Source: an uncultured Christensenella sp.
GTDB lineage: Bacteria; Bacillota; Clostridia; Christensenellales; Borkfalkiaceae
Assembly: GCA_910585235.1 (NCBI GenBank)
Contig: CAJUCM010000002.1
Span: 55,418-114,576, forward strand
Direction of reading: 5' to 3'
Length of the DNA stretch: 59,159 bases
Position numbers and translations under genes: made by a program. The notes beneath the pieces were generated by a model, which made no database searches, was not told where the DNA came from, and was given only the letters and a program-made list of their open reading frames with translations. Below are positions 15,625 through 24,602 of this stretch, piece after piece (the stretch's first letter is position 1; the number at the start of each line of letters is the position of its first letter).

Positions 15625-17693
15625 AACGGGTCATCAGAATCCGCAATTTAGACTGTGCGGCGTGCGCCATGGAGCTTTCCGACGAGCTCAAAGAGATCGC
15701 GGGCGTTGAGGAAGCGGTAGTCGATTTTGTAACGCAGCGCGTGAGCCTTGTATTCAGCGACGAAACCGCGGATGAGAGCGAAGCCAAGGCGCGATACGTC
15801 ATTTCCCATTTTGAGGAAGTGGAGATCGTCGAAGCGGGCGCGCCCGAAAAAAAAGACAGGCATCTGAAAGAGATCGTCAGTCTTGCGGTCGCGATCGCGT
15901 TCTTTATTCCCGCGCTCGTCCTTTCTTTTTTCGATTTTATCAGCGAATGGGTGAGCTTCGGGCTGTATCTTGCATCGTTCGCGGCGGCGGGCTGGCAGGT
16001 CGTATGGACGGTCGTCACGAACTTCCCTAAAATATTCAAAGGCGGGTTTCACTTAGGGATTCTTTTGGACGAAAACCTTTTAATGACGATTGCGGCGGCG
16101 GGCGCCTTTGCCCTCAGGGAGAGTATGGAGGGAGCGATCGTCATGATCCTTTACGGGATCGGGGAACTCTTGCAGTCGATCGCGGTCGGTTCGTCGCGCG
16201 GGGCGATCACCAAACTTGCCGCCCTCAAAAGCGACAGCGCGATTTTGATAAAAGACGGAAAAGAGCAGGAAGTTCTTCCCGAAGATCTGAAAACGGGCGA
16301 CACCGTTCTTTTGAGAAAGGGGGACAAAGTTCCCGCGGACTGCAAGCTCCTTTCGGATTTTGCCGAAATCGACGCGAAGTCTATGACGGGCGAGGCGTAT
16401 TTGCAGGAAAAGCGCAAGGGGGACGAACTGCTGTCCGGTTGCGTGAACGCGGGGTCGGCGGTCACGGCGGAAGTCGTGCGTCCCGAATCGGAGAGCGCGG
16501 CGGCAAAGATTTTGGAACTCGTGGAAAATTCCGCGTCCAAAAAGGCGAAACCCGAAAAGTTCATCACGAAGTTCGCAAGGATCTATACGCCGGTCGTCGT
16601 CTTGATCGCAATTCTCGTCGCGGTCGTTCCGCCTCTTTTCGACGGCTATCAGTTTGCGAAATGGATCATGTCCGCTCTGAATATCCTCGTCATTTCCTGC
16701 CCCTGCGCGCTCATCATCTCGGTTCCGCTCACCTATTTTTCGGGCGTGGGAACGTTGGCGCGGAACGGAGTTCTGACAAAGGGCGCGGTGTATCTCGACG
16801 TTCTTGCAGGCGTAAAGTGCGCCGCATTCGATAAGACGGGAACGCTGACCGAGGGTAAATTTACCGTGGCAAAGGTCAACGGAGACGCGCGTGCGCTCAC
16901 CGTTGCCGCCGCGGCGGAGAAGTGTTCCTCCCATCCGCTTGCAGAGGCTTTCAAAAGCGTCGAAACGCCCCGCGCCGACGAATGCGAAGAGGTTGAAGGG
17001 CGCGGGCTCAAAGCGGTTGTAGAGGGCAAAAACGTGCTTGTGGGCAGCGCGCGTTTTATGGAAGAACAGAAAATCGAGATCGCGCGGGTAGAGACCTCCC
17101 GCCTCGTCGTGTACGTTGCGGAAGAGGGGCGTTTCTTAGGCAGTATCGAAATTGACGACAAAATCAGGGAGAATGCAAAGGACGCGCTTTCAGAACTCAA
17201 AAAAGCGGGGGTCGGGGAGATCGCGGTGTTTACGGGCGATACGAAAGCCCGCGCCGAAGAGAGCTTAAAAGGATTGCCGGTCGATCGGATCGCGTCCGAT
17301 CTTCTTCCCGCAAAGAAAGCGGAGGAAGCGGAAAAACTCTCGAAGCAGGGGAAACTTCTGTATGTCGGCGACGGGATCAACGATACGCCCGTCATGAAGG
17401 CGAGCGACGTTTCGGCGGCAATGGGCGCGCTCGGAAGCGACGCGGCGATCGAGGCGAGCGATTTTGTTCTTGCGAGCGATAATCTCGGATCGCTCCCCAA
17501 AGCCTACAAATGTGCGAAAAAAACGCGCAAAATCGTTGCGGAAAATATTGCTTTTTCGATCGCGGTAAAAGTTGCGCTGATGGCGCTGTCCGTTTTAGGG
17601 TTTGTTCCGCTCTGGGCGGCGGTTTTGGGAGATACGGGGGTCATGCTTCTCGCCGTTCTCAATTCCATGCGGATGCGGGCAAAATTAAAGTGA
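15621..17693 (+). CDS. P1B-type heavy-metal efflux ATPase, Zn/Cd group (690 aa)
   Basis: The pump exports Zn(II), Cd(II) or Pb(II) across the cytoplasmic membrane using ATP. An N-terminal HMA domain has the CxxC motif CAAC (residues 12-15). The membrane metal site CPC is at 360-362, the phosphorylated Asp is D404 in DKTGTLTEG, the HP motif is in CSSHPLAEA, and GDGINDTPV lies in the hinge. A Lys in the seventh helix (SIAVKVALMAL) and DTG in the eighth (AVLGDTGVML) mark the P1B-2 subgroup. The ATG at 15621 has AGGAGGGGG upstream and overlaps the repressor stop, which fixes the start. Length is normal. Confidence 0.94.
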   Translation: MKRVIRIRNLDCAACAMELSDELKEIAGVEEAVVDFVTQRVSLVFSDETADESEAKARYVISHFEEVEIVEAGAPEKKDRHLKEIVSLAVAIAFFIPALVLSFFDFISEWVSFGLYLASFAAAGWQVVWTVVTNFPKIFKGGFHLGILLDENLLMTIAAAGAFALRESMEGAIVMILYGIGELLQSIAVGSSRGAITKLAALKSDSAILIKDGKEQEVLPEDLKTGDTVLLRKGDKVPADCKLLSDFAEIDAKSMTGEAYLQEKRKGDELLSGCVNAGSAVTAEVVRPESESAAAKILELVENSASKKAKPEKFITKFARIYTPVVVLIAILVAVVPPLFDGYQFAKWIMSALNILVISCPCALIISVPLTYFSGVGTLARNGVLTKGAVYLDVLAGVKCAAFDKTGTLTEGKFTVAKVNGDARALTVAAAAEKCSSHPLAEAFKSVETPRADECEEVEGRGLKAVVEGKNVLVGSARFMEEQKIEIARVETSRLVVYVAEEGRFLGSIEIDDKIRENAKDALSELKKAGVGEIAVFTGDTKARAEESLKGLPVDRIASDLLPAKKAEEAEKLSKQGKLLYVGDGINDTPVMKASDVSAAMGALGSDAAIEASDFVLASDNLGSLPKAYKCAKKTRKIVAENIAFSIAVKVALMALSVLGFVPLWAAVLGDTGVMLLAVLNSMRMRAKLK

Positions 17694-17696
17694 ATC

Positions 17697-18404
17697 ATGA
17701 AAGATTTATATTTGCAACCTTCTAAAATGCTGAATTACGGTGATAGGGCGATTCAGGATTTGATCGAAGATCGAAAGTGGAGAGATTTGAACGAATACGA
17801 CAGGATCGGTGCGATCTACGGGTTCGTAAGAAACGAAATTCTTCTCGGATATAATGAATCCGACCGTTTGACCGCAACCGAGGTGTTGAAAGACGGAATC
17901 GGTCAATGCAATACAAAGACAACTTTATTGATTTCGCTATTGCGTGCGACCGGGATTCCGGCAAGATTGCACGGAGCGAAAGTGACGAAAGAATTTCAAA
18001 AAAGTCTTATGCCGAAAATCATGGCAGGGCTTGCGCCGAGCCGTTTCGTGCATACTTGGGCGGAGGTGTTTTATTGCGACGAATGGATTGCCCTGGAAGG
18101 GGTTATCACCGATCAACAGTATATCGACGGTTTGAAAAGGCGGTATCCGCAACAAGCGGAAAAGTTCTTTGATTACGCCGTTGCGGTCGAGAATTTCGGA
18201 AGTATGCAACTTGATTGGAGCGGAAAAAGCACGTTTGTTCAAAGTCTTGCCGTCGTGGAAGATTTTGGAATATTTGCAACGCCCGACGAATTTTTTACAG
18301 ATCATGCGCAGGAATACCGCGGAATGAAAAAATTTTTATACGAGAAGGTAGGCAGAAAAATCATGACGAAGAGAGCGGCAAAAATCCGCAGGGAAAAAAG
18401 ATAA
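17697..18404 (+). CDS. Transglutaminase-like cysteine protease-fold protein (235 aa)
   Basis: The core shows a transglutaminase/papain-like triad: Cys in IGQCNTKTTLLISLLRATGIPAR (about residue 70), His in RFVHTWAEVFY (about residue 122), and an acidic position in IALEGV, where Glu replaces the usual Asp. Proteins of this family cleave or transfer on peptides or glutamine side chains, and many bacterial members are uncharacterised. No signal peptide is seen, so it is probably cytoplasmic. The C-terminus is basic (KIMTKRAAKIRREKR). It starts 3 nt after the metal ATPase stop with no clear ribosome-binding site, so coupled translation is likely. The link to metal resistance is unclear. Confidence 0.75.
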   Translation: MKDLYLQPSKMLNYGDRAIQDLIEDRKWRDLNEYDRIGAIYGFVRNEILLGYNESDRLTATEVLKDGIGQCNTKTTLLISLLRATGIPARLHGAKVTKEFQKSLMPKIMAGLAPSRFVHTWAEVFYCDEWIALEGVITDQQYIDGLKRRYPQQAEKFFDYAVAVENFGSMQLDWSGKSTFVQSLAVVEDFGIFATPDEFFTDHAQEYRGMKKFLYEKVGRKIMTKRAAKIRREKR

Positions 18405-18410
18405 TAAAAG

Positions 18411-18433
18411 CGGCTTGATTACAAGCCGTTTTT
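18411..18433 (+). terminator. Terminator closing the arsR operon, overlapping the next -35
   Basis: A 7-bp stem (18411-18417 with 18422-18428, loop ATTA) is preceded by A residues and followed by five T. The next promoter's -35 lies inside it. Confidence 0.85.
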
Positions 18434-18443
18434 ATGTTATAAT
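18415..18443 (+). promoter_or_regulatory. Promoter of adenine deaminase, predicted leaderless
   Basis: TTGATT at 18415-18420 and an extended TGT-TATAAT at 18438-18443 are 17 bp apart. Only 6 nt separate the -10 from the ATG at 18450, so the predicted start of transcription is the A of the ATG itself. Confidence 0.75.
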
Positions 18444-18449
18444 CGGATC

Positions 18450-20180
18450 ATGAAATCATTGATCGACGCCGCTTTGAAGCGGGAAAAATGCGACCTCGTT
18501 ATACGCGGAGCAAAGGTGTTCAACGTATTTACAGGGGAGACGGAAGAGGGCGAGATCGCCGTAAAAGACGGTGTGATCGTCGGGATCGGTTCGGGCTATG
18601 AGGGCGCCGAGGTATATGAAGCGGACGGCGCGTATGCGCTACCGTCCTTTATCGACGCGCATATCCACGTCGAAAGTTCCATGCTTTCGCCCGAAGAGTT
18701 TGCGCTTCTGTCCGTGAGCCGCGGCACGGGCGTGGTCGTTGCCGACCCGCACGAGATCGTGAACGTGTGCGGGATCGCGGGCGCGGAATACATGAAAGAG
18801 GCGTTTGCGCGGATCGTTCATGTTGGCGTGAATCCCCTCGAAGTCTGTATGCAACTTCCCTCGTGTGTTCCCGCCTCTCCCTTCGAGACGAGCGGAGCCG
18901 TGATCGACGGAAGAGAGACGGAACAGGAACTGGCGCGCGAGCTTTTCTACGGATTGGGAGAATTTATGAACTATCCCGCCGTTCTCTCGGCAGACGGGGA
19001 CGCGCTTCAAAAGCTCGCGGCGGCAAAGGCGCAGAATAAAATCGTTGACGGTCACGCGCCCGCGCTTGCGGGGGACGGGCTCAACGCCTATGCGGCGGCG
19101 GGGATCAAAACCGATCACGAATGCGTGAATGCGGACGACTGCAACGAGAAACTGAAAAAGGGACTGTACGTTCAGCTCAGGAACGGCTCCTCGGCGCACA
19201 ATATCGAAGAGAACGCAAAGGCAATGAACGAATACAACTACCGCCGTTTTATTCTCTGTTCGGACGATCGCAACGCATACGATCTCAAACATAACGGACA
19301 AATCGACGACGCGCTCCGTCGAATTGTGCGTTCAGGCGTACCCGCTTCCCGCGCGATCGCGGCGGCGACCTTGAATACGGCGGAATGCTACGGTTTGAAG
19401 GGGAAGGGCGCGCTGGCGCCTTCTTACGACGCGGATATTGTACTCGTTGAGGATTTGATAGATTTCCGCGTGTCGGCGGTGTTCAAGCGCGGGATCCCCG
19501 TTGCGGAAAACGGGCGCGCGCTCTTTTCCTGCGGACGGTATGAAACGAACGCCGTCAAAAGCACGGTCAGGATCGAACCCGTTTCGGAGGACGATTTTAG
19601 GATCGATCTTTCGGGCAAGACGCGCGTCATGCGTGTAAAGCCGAACGGCATTCTCACGGAAGAGGAAATATACGATTGTGAAAGCGAGAACGGGGACGTG
19701 AAGCTGCCCGCAGGCGTTTGTAAGCTCGCCGTGATCGAGCGGCACTTTGCAAGCGGAAACATGGAGAAATGTCTTTTGAGCGGATACGGTTTGCGCGGCG
19801 GCGCGCTCGGCGTGAGTATCGCGCACGACAGTCATAATCTTGTGATCGTCGGCGACGATAACCGCGCAATGGCGCGCGTTGCGAAGCTCCTTGAAAAAGC
19901 GGGCGGCGGAATGGCGATCGCGGAGGGAACGTTTGAAAAGGCGTTTCCGCTCGATATTGCGGGTCTCATGTCAAGCCTTCCGCATGAAGAAGTGATCAAA
20001 GAGACGGAGGAGATCACCGCCCGCGCGCGGCGCATGGGGGTAAAAGAGGGGATCGAACCCTTTATGTCGCTTGTGTTTTTATCGCTCGCCGTCATTCCCA
20101 AATTGCGCCTGACGGACAGGGGGCTTGTGGACGTGGAGAAATTTGAAATTGTACCGTTACAGATCGGGGAGGAAGCATGA
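18450..20180 (+). CDS. ade: Adenine deaminase (576 aa)
   Basis: The enzyme converts adenine to hypoxanthine and ammonia in purine salvage. It belongs to the amidohydrolase superfamily: the metal-binding HIHVESSM motif (about residues 68-75) and DPHEIVNVCGIAGAEYM follow the family pattern, with DGHAP and TDHECV further on as further metal and substrate ligands. LCSDDRN carries the late Asp. The C-terminal domain contains HDSHNLVIVGDDN, typical of bacterial Ade. Length is close to the usual 575-600. No Shine-Dalgarno is visible and the promoter geometry predicts a leaderless mRNA. It overlaps the next gene by 4 nt (ATGA), giving a purine-salvage and nucleotide-sanitising operon. Confidence 0.95.
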   Translation: MKSLIDAALKREKCDLVIRGAKVFNVFTGETEEGEIAVKDGVIVGIGSGYEGAEVYEADGAYALPSFIDAHIHVESSMLSPEEFALLSVSRGTGVVVADPHEIVNVCGIAGAEYMKEAFARIVHVGVNPLEVCMQLPSCVPASPFETSGAVIDGRETEQELARELFYGLGEFMNYPAVLSADGDALQKLAAAKAQNKIVDGHAPALAGDGLNAYAAAGIKTDHECVNADDCNEKLKKGLYVQLRNGSSAHNIEENAKAMNEYNYRRFILCSDDRNAYDLKHNGQIDDALRRIVRSGVPASRAIAAATLNTAECYGLKGKGALAPSYDADIVLVEDLIDFRVSAVFKRGIPVAENGRALFSCGRYETNAVKSTVRIEPVSEDDFRIDLSGKTRVMRVKPNGILTEEEIYDCESENGDVKLPAGVCKLAVIERHFASGNMEKCLLSGYGLRGGALGVSIAHDSHNLVIVGDDNRAMARVAKLLEKAGGGMAIAEGTFEKAFPLDIAGLMSSLPHEEVIKETEEITARARRMGVKEGIEPFMSLVFLSLAVIPKLRLTDRGLVDVEKFEIVPLQIGEEA

Positions 20181-20758
20181 AAGAAAAAATTCTCGTTGCC
20201 GCAACGGGCAATGAACATAAATTAAAAGAGATCCGTGAGATCCTCAAAGATTTTACGGTGATTTCCGCAAGGGAAGCGGGCTTTTTTGAAGAAGTGGAGG
20301 AGACGGAAAAGACCTTTCTCGAAAACGCGTTCTTAAAGGCGCGTGCGGTCGCAAGCAAGACGGGACTCGCCGCGCTTGCGGACGACAGCGGTCTTTCGGT
20401 GGATGCTCTGGGCGGCGCGCCCGGCATTTACAGCGCGCGCTATTCGGGCGGGGACAGCGCGGAAAACAGAAAACTGCTCCTGCAAAACATGAAAGGGAAA
20501 GCCGACCGCAACGCACACTTTGAATGTGCGATCGCACTCGTTTATCCCGACGGCAGGGAATATTCTTCCGTGGGAAAGACGTTCGGCACGATCACGGAGG
20601 AGGAACGCGGCGCAAACGGATTCGGCTACGACAGTTTGTTTTTCAGTTCCGATCTTCAAATGACGTTTGCCGAGGCTACCGACGAACAAAAAAATTCCGT
20701 GTCGCACAGGGGCAGGGCGCTTCAAGGATTGCTTGAAACGCTGAAAGGAGAGCAATGA
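20177..20758 (+). CDS. rdgB: Non-canonical purine NTP pyrophosphatase, RdgB/HAM1 family (193 aa)
   Basis: The enzyme hydrolyses ITP, dITP and XTP to monophosphates, keeping deaminated purines out of nucleic acids. The N-terminal ATGNEHKLKEI, central LADDSGLSVDALGGAPGIYSARY and C-terminal GFGYDSLFF motifs are all present. It starts at an ATGA overlap with the adenine deaminase gene, preceded by GGGAGGAAG. Its place after a purine deaminase makes sense, since deaminated purines are its substrates. It overlaps the next gene by 4 nt. Confidence 0.95.
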   Translation: MKEKILVAATGNEHKLKEIREILKDFTVISAREAGFFEEVEETEKTFLENAFLKARAVASKTGLAALADDSGLSVDALGGAPGIYSARYSGGDSAENRKLLLQNMKGKADRNAHFECAIALVYPDGREYSSVGKTFGTITEEERGANGFGYDSLFFSSDLQMTFAEATDEQKNSVSHRGRALQGLLETLKGEQ

Positions 20759-21219
20759 AGACGTTTCTTATTCTCTCCGATTCGCACGGAAGGGCAAAGC
20801 TCGGTAAAATTGCCTCGCTCGCGGCGGAGAACGACTATATCGTTCATCTCGGCGACGGCGCGGGCGATTTGCGCGAGCTTATAACGGATTATCCCGAAAA
20901 AGTTTATTCGCTCAAAGGGAATTGCGATTTTTACGGCGGGCAGGAAGAATGCGTGATCGAAGCGGAGGGGCTTTCCGTCTTCTGCTGTCACGGGCATAAG
21001 TACGGCGTGAAGAGCGGGATTTCCCGTCTTGCCGCCCGCGCAAAAGAACTCGGCTGCGAGATCGCGCTGTACGGGCATACGCACCGCGCCGCGATCGAGG
21101 AGATTGACGGCGTACTCTGCATCAATCCCGGTTCCGCCGGCGCGTACGGCGATCCGACTTACTGTTATCTTGTGATCCACAACAAAAAGCCGACGGCGAC
21201 TTTCGTAAGTTTGTTATAA
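20755..21219 (+). CDS. YfcE/MJ0936-type metallophosphoesterase (154 aa)
   Basis: A small calcineurin-like phosphoesterase. The metal ligands appear in order: SDSHG near the N-terminus, HLGDGAGD, KGNCD, CCHGHKYG and YGHTHRA. The SINPGS-like ending is CINPGSAGAYGD. Family members hydrolyse phosphodiesters in vitro; the physiological substrate is usually unknown. It is the last gene of the operon, overlapping rdgB by 4 nt, and is followed by a strong terminator. rdgB and yfcE-like genes are commonly adjacent in Firmicutes. Confidence 0.93.
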   Translation: MKTFLILSDSHGRAKLGKIASLAAENDYIVHLGDGAGDLRELITDYPEKVYSLKGNCDFYGGQEECVIEAEGLSVFCCHGHKYGVKSGISRLAARAKELGCEIALYGHTHRAAIEEIDGVLCINPGSAGAYGDPTYCYLVIHNKKPTATFVSLL

Positions 21220-21223
21220 AAAA

Positions 21224-21251
21224 ATCCCGTACTGCGGTACGGGATTTTTTT
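21224..21251 (+). terminator. Terminator of the ade-rdgB-yfcE operon
   Basis: A perfect 9-bp stem (21224-21232 with 21237-21245, loop TGCG) is followed by a T7 run. Confidence 0.94.
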
Positions 21252-21277
21252 ATGTGAACAAATTTTCTTAAAATCCC

Positions 21278-21321
21278 TTGACAAACTTTACTGCAAGTAT
21301 TATAATTTAACCGTCAGTAAA
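21278..21321 (+). promoter_or_regulatory. tetR promoter with a flanking inverted repeat operator
   Basis: TTGACA at 21278-21283 and TATAAT at 21301-21306 are 17 bp apart. TTTACTG (21287-21293) and CAGTAAA (21315-21321) form an inverted repeat around the -10, a likely autoregulatory site for the TetR protein. Confidence 0.82.
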
Positions 21322-21340
21322 AAATTGAGGAGAGTTGCTT

Positions 21341-21964
21341 ATGAATACGCGCACGGAAAGGACGATTTCGTTTAACCGCAAAAACATATTGGAAGCGGCG
21401 GATAAACTATTTACGCAAAACGGCATTGAAAAGACAACCATGGACATGATTGCCGTTGAAGCGGGTTATAGCAAGCCGACGTTATACGGCTATTTCAAAG
21501 ATAAAAACGAGGTCTATTTTGCCCTTGTTTTAGACTTTATGCAAAAGATCACAGAGCAGGTCAATGTGATTGCCGCCCAAGAATTACCGTTCGCTGATAC
21601 TTATAAAAATATCTGCGAGTTTGTTTTTAGGCTTGCCGTTCGTTATCCTCTTTATTTCGAGGGCTTGATTGGAAAAATAAACGTCGATATATTAAGTCCG
21701 GATACCCCCGTAATTTACAAAGAATTGTATGAGCGGGGAGAGGAATTAAACGGTGTTATCGGGAAACTCGTTCAGAGAGGAAAAGACGAGAACATGATCA
21801 ACAAGAATCTGGAAGATTCCGCCGTGATTCTCTATTTATGGAGTGCCGTATCTGGAATTATCCGAATGTCTCTATTGAAAAAGGACTATATAAAAATATT
21901 GAAATTGAACGAAAACGATTTCAGCGGTTTTTGTTTTGAAATGTTGTTAAACTCTTTGAAATGA
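21341..21964 (+). CDS. TetR-family transcriptional regulator (207 aa)
   Basis: The N-terminal helix-turn-helix reads ILEAADKLFTQNGIEKTTMDMIAVEAGYSKPTLYGYFKDKNEVY (residues about 14-57), a standard TetR domain. The rest is an all-helical ligand-binding and dimer domain with no obvious ligand. ATG 21341 is preceded by GAGGAGAG. An upstream TTG would add only two residues. It sits 10 bp before a nitroreductase-like gene and probably controls it. This pair is visibly more AT-rich than neighbouring genes, which hints at separate ancestry. Confidence 0.92.
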   Translation: MNTRTERTISFNRKNILEAADKLFTQNGIEKTTMDMIAVEAGYSKPTLYGYFKDKNEVYFALVLDFMQKITEQVNVIAAQELPFADTYKNICEFVFRLAVRYPLYFEGLIGKINVDILSPDTPVIYKELYERGEELNGVIGKLVQRGKDENMINKNLEDSAVILYLWSAVSGIIRMSLLKKDYIKILKLNENDFSGFCFEMLLNSLK

Positions 21965-21974
21965 GGAAAAAACA

Positions 21975-23087
21975 ATGACAAGGAAAAAGAAAATTATGAT
22001 ACCCGTTTTTTCGATTTTAGGCGCAGTGATAATAGCTTTCTCCGCCGTATTGATTACCGCGGCTGTCATGGGTAAGCGGTTAAAAGTCAGTCCGTCGCGT
22101 TCTCTCGAAGGCGTCGGCGAGGAGATACAAGATATTTTGTGGTATTCTTCTATCTCCGCAAATTCGCATAATTCGCAGGCTTGGACGGTGAAATTGTACC
22201 CCGACGAAAACAAGTTGCAAATAACAGTTGACGATAAAAGAACTCTTGCCGTTGTTGATGCGACTAAACGCGAGGCGTATATTTCGCTCGGCTGTTATAT
22301 CGAAACAATGAATACGGCGTTTATGGCTTACGGATATGAAACGCAAATGATATGCAATGAAAACACAGTCGAATTAACATACAGTAAAGTTCAGCCTATT
22401 GTGAATAAAGATAAGTTGAATTTGATCGACAAACGCCATACTGACAAATCCGCCTATTCCACCAAACAATTAAACAGTACTACTGTAAATGATTTTCTTG
22501 CAAAATATAACGGTTTACATATTTATCAGAACGGCGAAAAAGATTTTGCGTATCTGAAACGAGCTACGATCGACGCGGTAACACTGCAATCTGCCGACCA
22601 AAATTACCGTAACGAATTAGCCGAGTGGCTACGTTTTTCCGATCAAGAGGCGAGCGAAAAATTGGACGGGATCACCGCCGAAATGATAGGCTTAAAAGGA
22701 ATCGTAAAAACTTTTTATTATTGGACTACTTCGCACGAGAGCGCAAAAGGCGATAAATTTGCAAAACAAGGCATTGATACTGCCGAAAAACAAGTGAATA
22801 ACTGCGGCGCGTTTGCGATCATTATGGGCGGCAACACTTTTGCGGAACTGATCGATACGGGAAGAGTTACACAAGCGTTTTGGTTTGACTGTGCCGAACA
22901 TGATATAGCCGTGCAGCCGCTTTCCGCCGCGCTCGAAACACAACCGTTTTCAGATGAAATTCAACGGGATTTAGGCGTGACCGCACCCGTACAGATGATT
23001 TTACGGCTCGGCTATGTCAACGATTACGGCAGTAATTTGGGACTGCGCCGAAATCTTGCCGACTATATCGAGGTGATACGCGGATAA
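21975..23087 (+). CDS. Membrane-anchored nitroreductase-fold protein, Acg-like (370 aa)
   Basis: A short basic start and one hydrophobic helix (IMIPVFSILGAVIIAFSAVLI, about residues 7-27) should anchor the protein. The segment SANSHNSQAWTVKLY (about residues 54-68) matches the FMN-binding start of Acg-family nitroreductases, and the end (VQMILRLGYVNDY...LRRNLADYIEV) fits the same family's C-terminus. Acg proteins bind FMN, and some have been proposed to sequester flavin rather than reduce substrates. AGGAAAAA precedes the ATG. It forms a two-gene unit with the TetR regulator and is followed by a very strong bidirectional terminator. The external or internal side of the catalytic domain is not certain. 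Confidence 0.78.
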   Translation: MTRKKKIMIPVFSILGAVIIAFSAVLITAAVMGKRLKVSPSRSLEGVGEEIQDILWYSSISANSHNSQAWTVKLYPDENKLQITVDDKRTLAVVDATKREAYISLGCYIETMNTAFMAYGYETQMICNENTVELTYSKVQPIVNKDKLNLIDKRHTDKSAYSTKQLNSTTVNDFLAKYNGLHIYQNGEKDFAYLKRATIDAVTLQSADQNYRNELAEWLRFSDQEASEKLDGITAEMIGLKGIVKTFYYWTTSHESAKGDKFAKQGIDTAEKQVNNCGAFAIIMGGNTFAELIDTGRVTQAFWFDCAEHDIAVQPLSAALETQPFSDEIQRDLGVTAPVQMILRLGYVNDYGSNLGLRRNLADYIEVIRG

Positions 23088-23095
23088 AGATTCCC

Positions 23096-23140
23096 TAACA
23101 TAAAAAGTCCACGCGTTTACCGCGTGGACTTTTTATGTTA
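23096..23140. terminator. Bidirectional terminator, perfect 20-bp inverted repeat
   Basis: 23096-23115 and 23121-23140 are perfectly complementary with a 5-nt loop (TTTAC). A-rich and T-rich ends allow termination of both convergent genes. Confidence 0.95.
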
Positions 23141-23148
23141 AGTTTGGT

Positions 23149-24549
23149 TTAATTCTGTTGCTCTTTCTTTTTGCGTTTTGCTCTCACGGCGTCGCGGATC
23201 ATAGAGAATACGCTGATGCACACGCCCACTACAATGTAGAGATAGAAAGTAGCAAATCGCCATGTGAAGATGACCCAGCCGCTGACCGATTGTACGACCG
23301 TACTCGTCATAACCGTTATAAATACGAACGACGAGGTCGCTTCGGAAGCGCCGCTGTTTCCGGGAGTGGGCACAAGGGACGCCGCATAAAAAGAAACGGC
23401 GGAGAGGCAGAGGATCTGAACAAGCAATTCTCCCGTGAGCTGTACGCTCGGATCGTTGCCCGCGATCGCCATGACCGTAAATAAAGGCATAGAGAGGAGA
23501 ATAAAGCATTCCACCGCTGAAATGAGTACGAGGGGAATCAACGAATACCATTTTTTAATGAGCAGTTTCAGCGCGTTACGGTATTCCGCCACTTCGTAAA
23601 CGTATTTTTTCGTGACGGGATATTTGTGCTTGACAATGTGCATTTTGCTCAGCACTTTTACGATCCATACGATGATCTTTTTGCCCACCTTGGGGAAAGC
23701 GGAGAGTAGGATCATGACCGTCGGGACCAGCATATTGAATACGAGCGCAACCCAAGCGATTGCCATAAGGCTTATGGAGAGTGCGTTCGATACGTTGGTA
23801 TCGCCCTTGAAGTGGCTGGGTGCGATTCCGAGGAACACGGCGCACATGATCCCGAAAACGAACGTCGTTACAATATATTTGACGAGGGGGACGGCGGTCG
23901 CTACGCCCGCAGGCACGTTGCGTTTGTGCAGATAGTAGATCTGGAAGGGTTGTCCTCCCGTGCCCAAGGGAGTGATCGCGTCGTAATATTTTCCGAGAAA
24001 CATGACTTTGATCGAATTTTTCAGCCGCCATTTTCCCGTGGAAATTTTAAGGAGATAGGCGTATTTCAGACTTTCTACAAAGATATAAACCACGATCGCC
24101 GCAAGGAATATGAGGAAATAACGCCAGTTGAACGTGGTTTTCAGCATTTCCGTGAATTTCAACTGATTGACGCTCAGATAGCCGCTCAACCCAAACATGA
24201 TCCCAACGGAAAGACCGATCAGTAAAATCATGGCAATAATTTTAACGGCTGTTTTCCACTTTTTCTTTTTGGTGTTATTCTGGGTGCGATCCTCCATTTC
24301 TTTGGAAAGCATTTCAAGATCGCGCTCTTTTGCAGAATGATAGCGGGCGGCAAATTCTTTACCGTCCGTCGTTTCCAACTCGTCCTGTTCTTTTTTTTCC
24401 GTGCTTTCCTCCGATTCCGCAGTCGTTTCCACCGTATCGGTTATATCCGCATCGGCGCTTTCGTCAAGCGGAGCGGGCTTGTCCGTTTCGGCTGAGGGAA
24501 CGGCGTTTTCGTCGGGAAGGGTTTGTTCGGATTTATTCTCTTCCATCAT
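23149..24549 (-). CDS. Flippase-like membrane protein, LPG synthase TM/UPF0104 family (466 aa)
   Basis: The first 95 residues are acidic and probably disordered (rich in E, D, T, S), ending in a basic NTKKKKWK segment. About eight membrane helices follow. The family signatures are GKYYDAITPLGTGGQPFQIYYL (split across residues about 185-206) and SLVPTPGNSGASEATSS (about 405-420), seen in the MprF/AglD-type flippase-like domain. No C-terminal aminoacyl-transferase domain exists, so it is not a complete MprF. It should move or bind lipid-linked molecules in the cytoplasmic membrane. The long acidic N-terminus is unusual. The gene is monocistronic with its own promoter. Confidence 0.85.
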   Translation of the reverse strand: MMEENKSEQTLPDENAVPSAETDKPAPLDESADADITDTVETTAESEESTEKKEQDELETTDGKEFAARYHSAKERDLEMLSKEMEDRTQNNTKKKKWKTAVKIIAMILLIGLSVGIMFGLSGYLSVNQLKFTEMLKTTFNWRYFLIFLAAIVVYIFVESLKYAYLLKISTGKWRLKNSIKVMFLGKYYDAITPLGTGGQPFQIYYLHKRNVPAGVATAVPLVKYIVTTFVFGIMCAVFLGIAPSHFKGDTNVSNALSISLMAIAWVALVFNMLVPTVMILLSAFPKVGKKIIVWIVKVLSKMHIVKHKYPVTKKYVYEVAEYRNALKLLIKKWYSLIPLVLISAVECFILLSMPLFTVMAIAGNDPSVQLTGELLVQILCLSAVSFYAASLVPTPGNSGASEATSSFVFITVMTSTVVQSVSGWVIFTWRFATFYLYIVVGVCISVFSMIRDAVRAKRKKKEQQN

Positions 24550-24558
24550 AACAATTCA

Positions 24559-24587
24559 ATCTTACCATAATATTTGTAAAAAAGCAA
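24559..24587 (-). promoter_or_regulatory. Promoter for the flippase-like gene
   Basis: On the minus strand, TTGCTT (24582-24587) and TGG-TAAGAT (24559-24564) are 17 bp apart. The -10 ends 9 nt before the ATG, so the predicted leader is about 3 nt. Confidence 0.55.
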
Positions 24588-24602
24588 TGCGGAAACAGCG
24601 GT

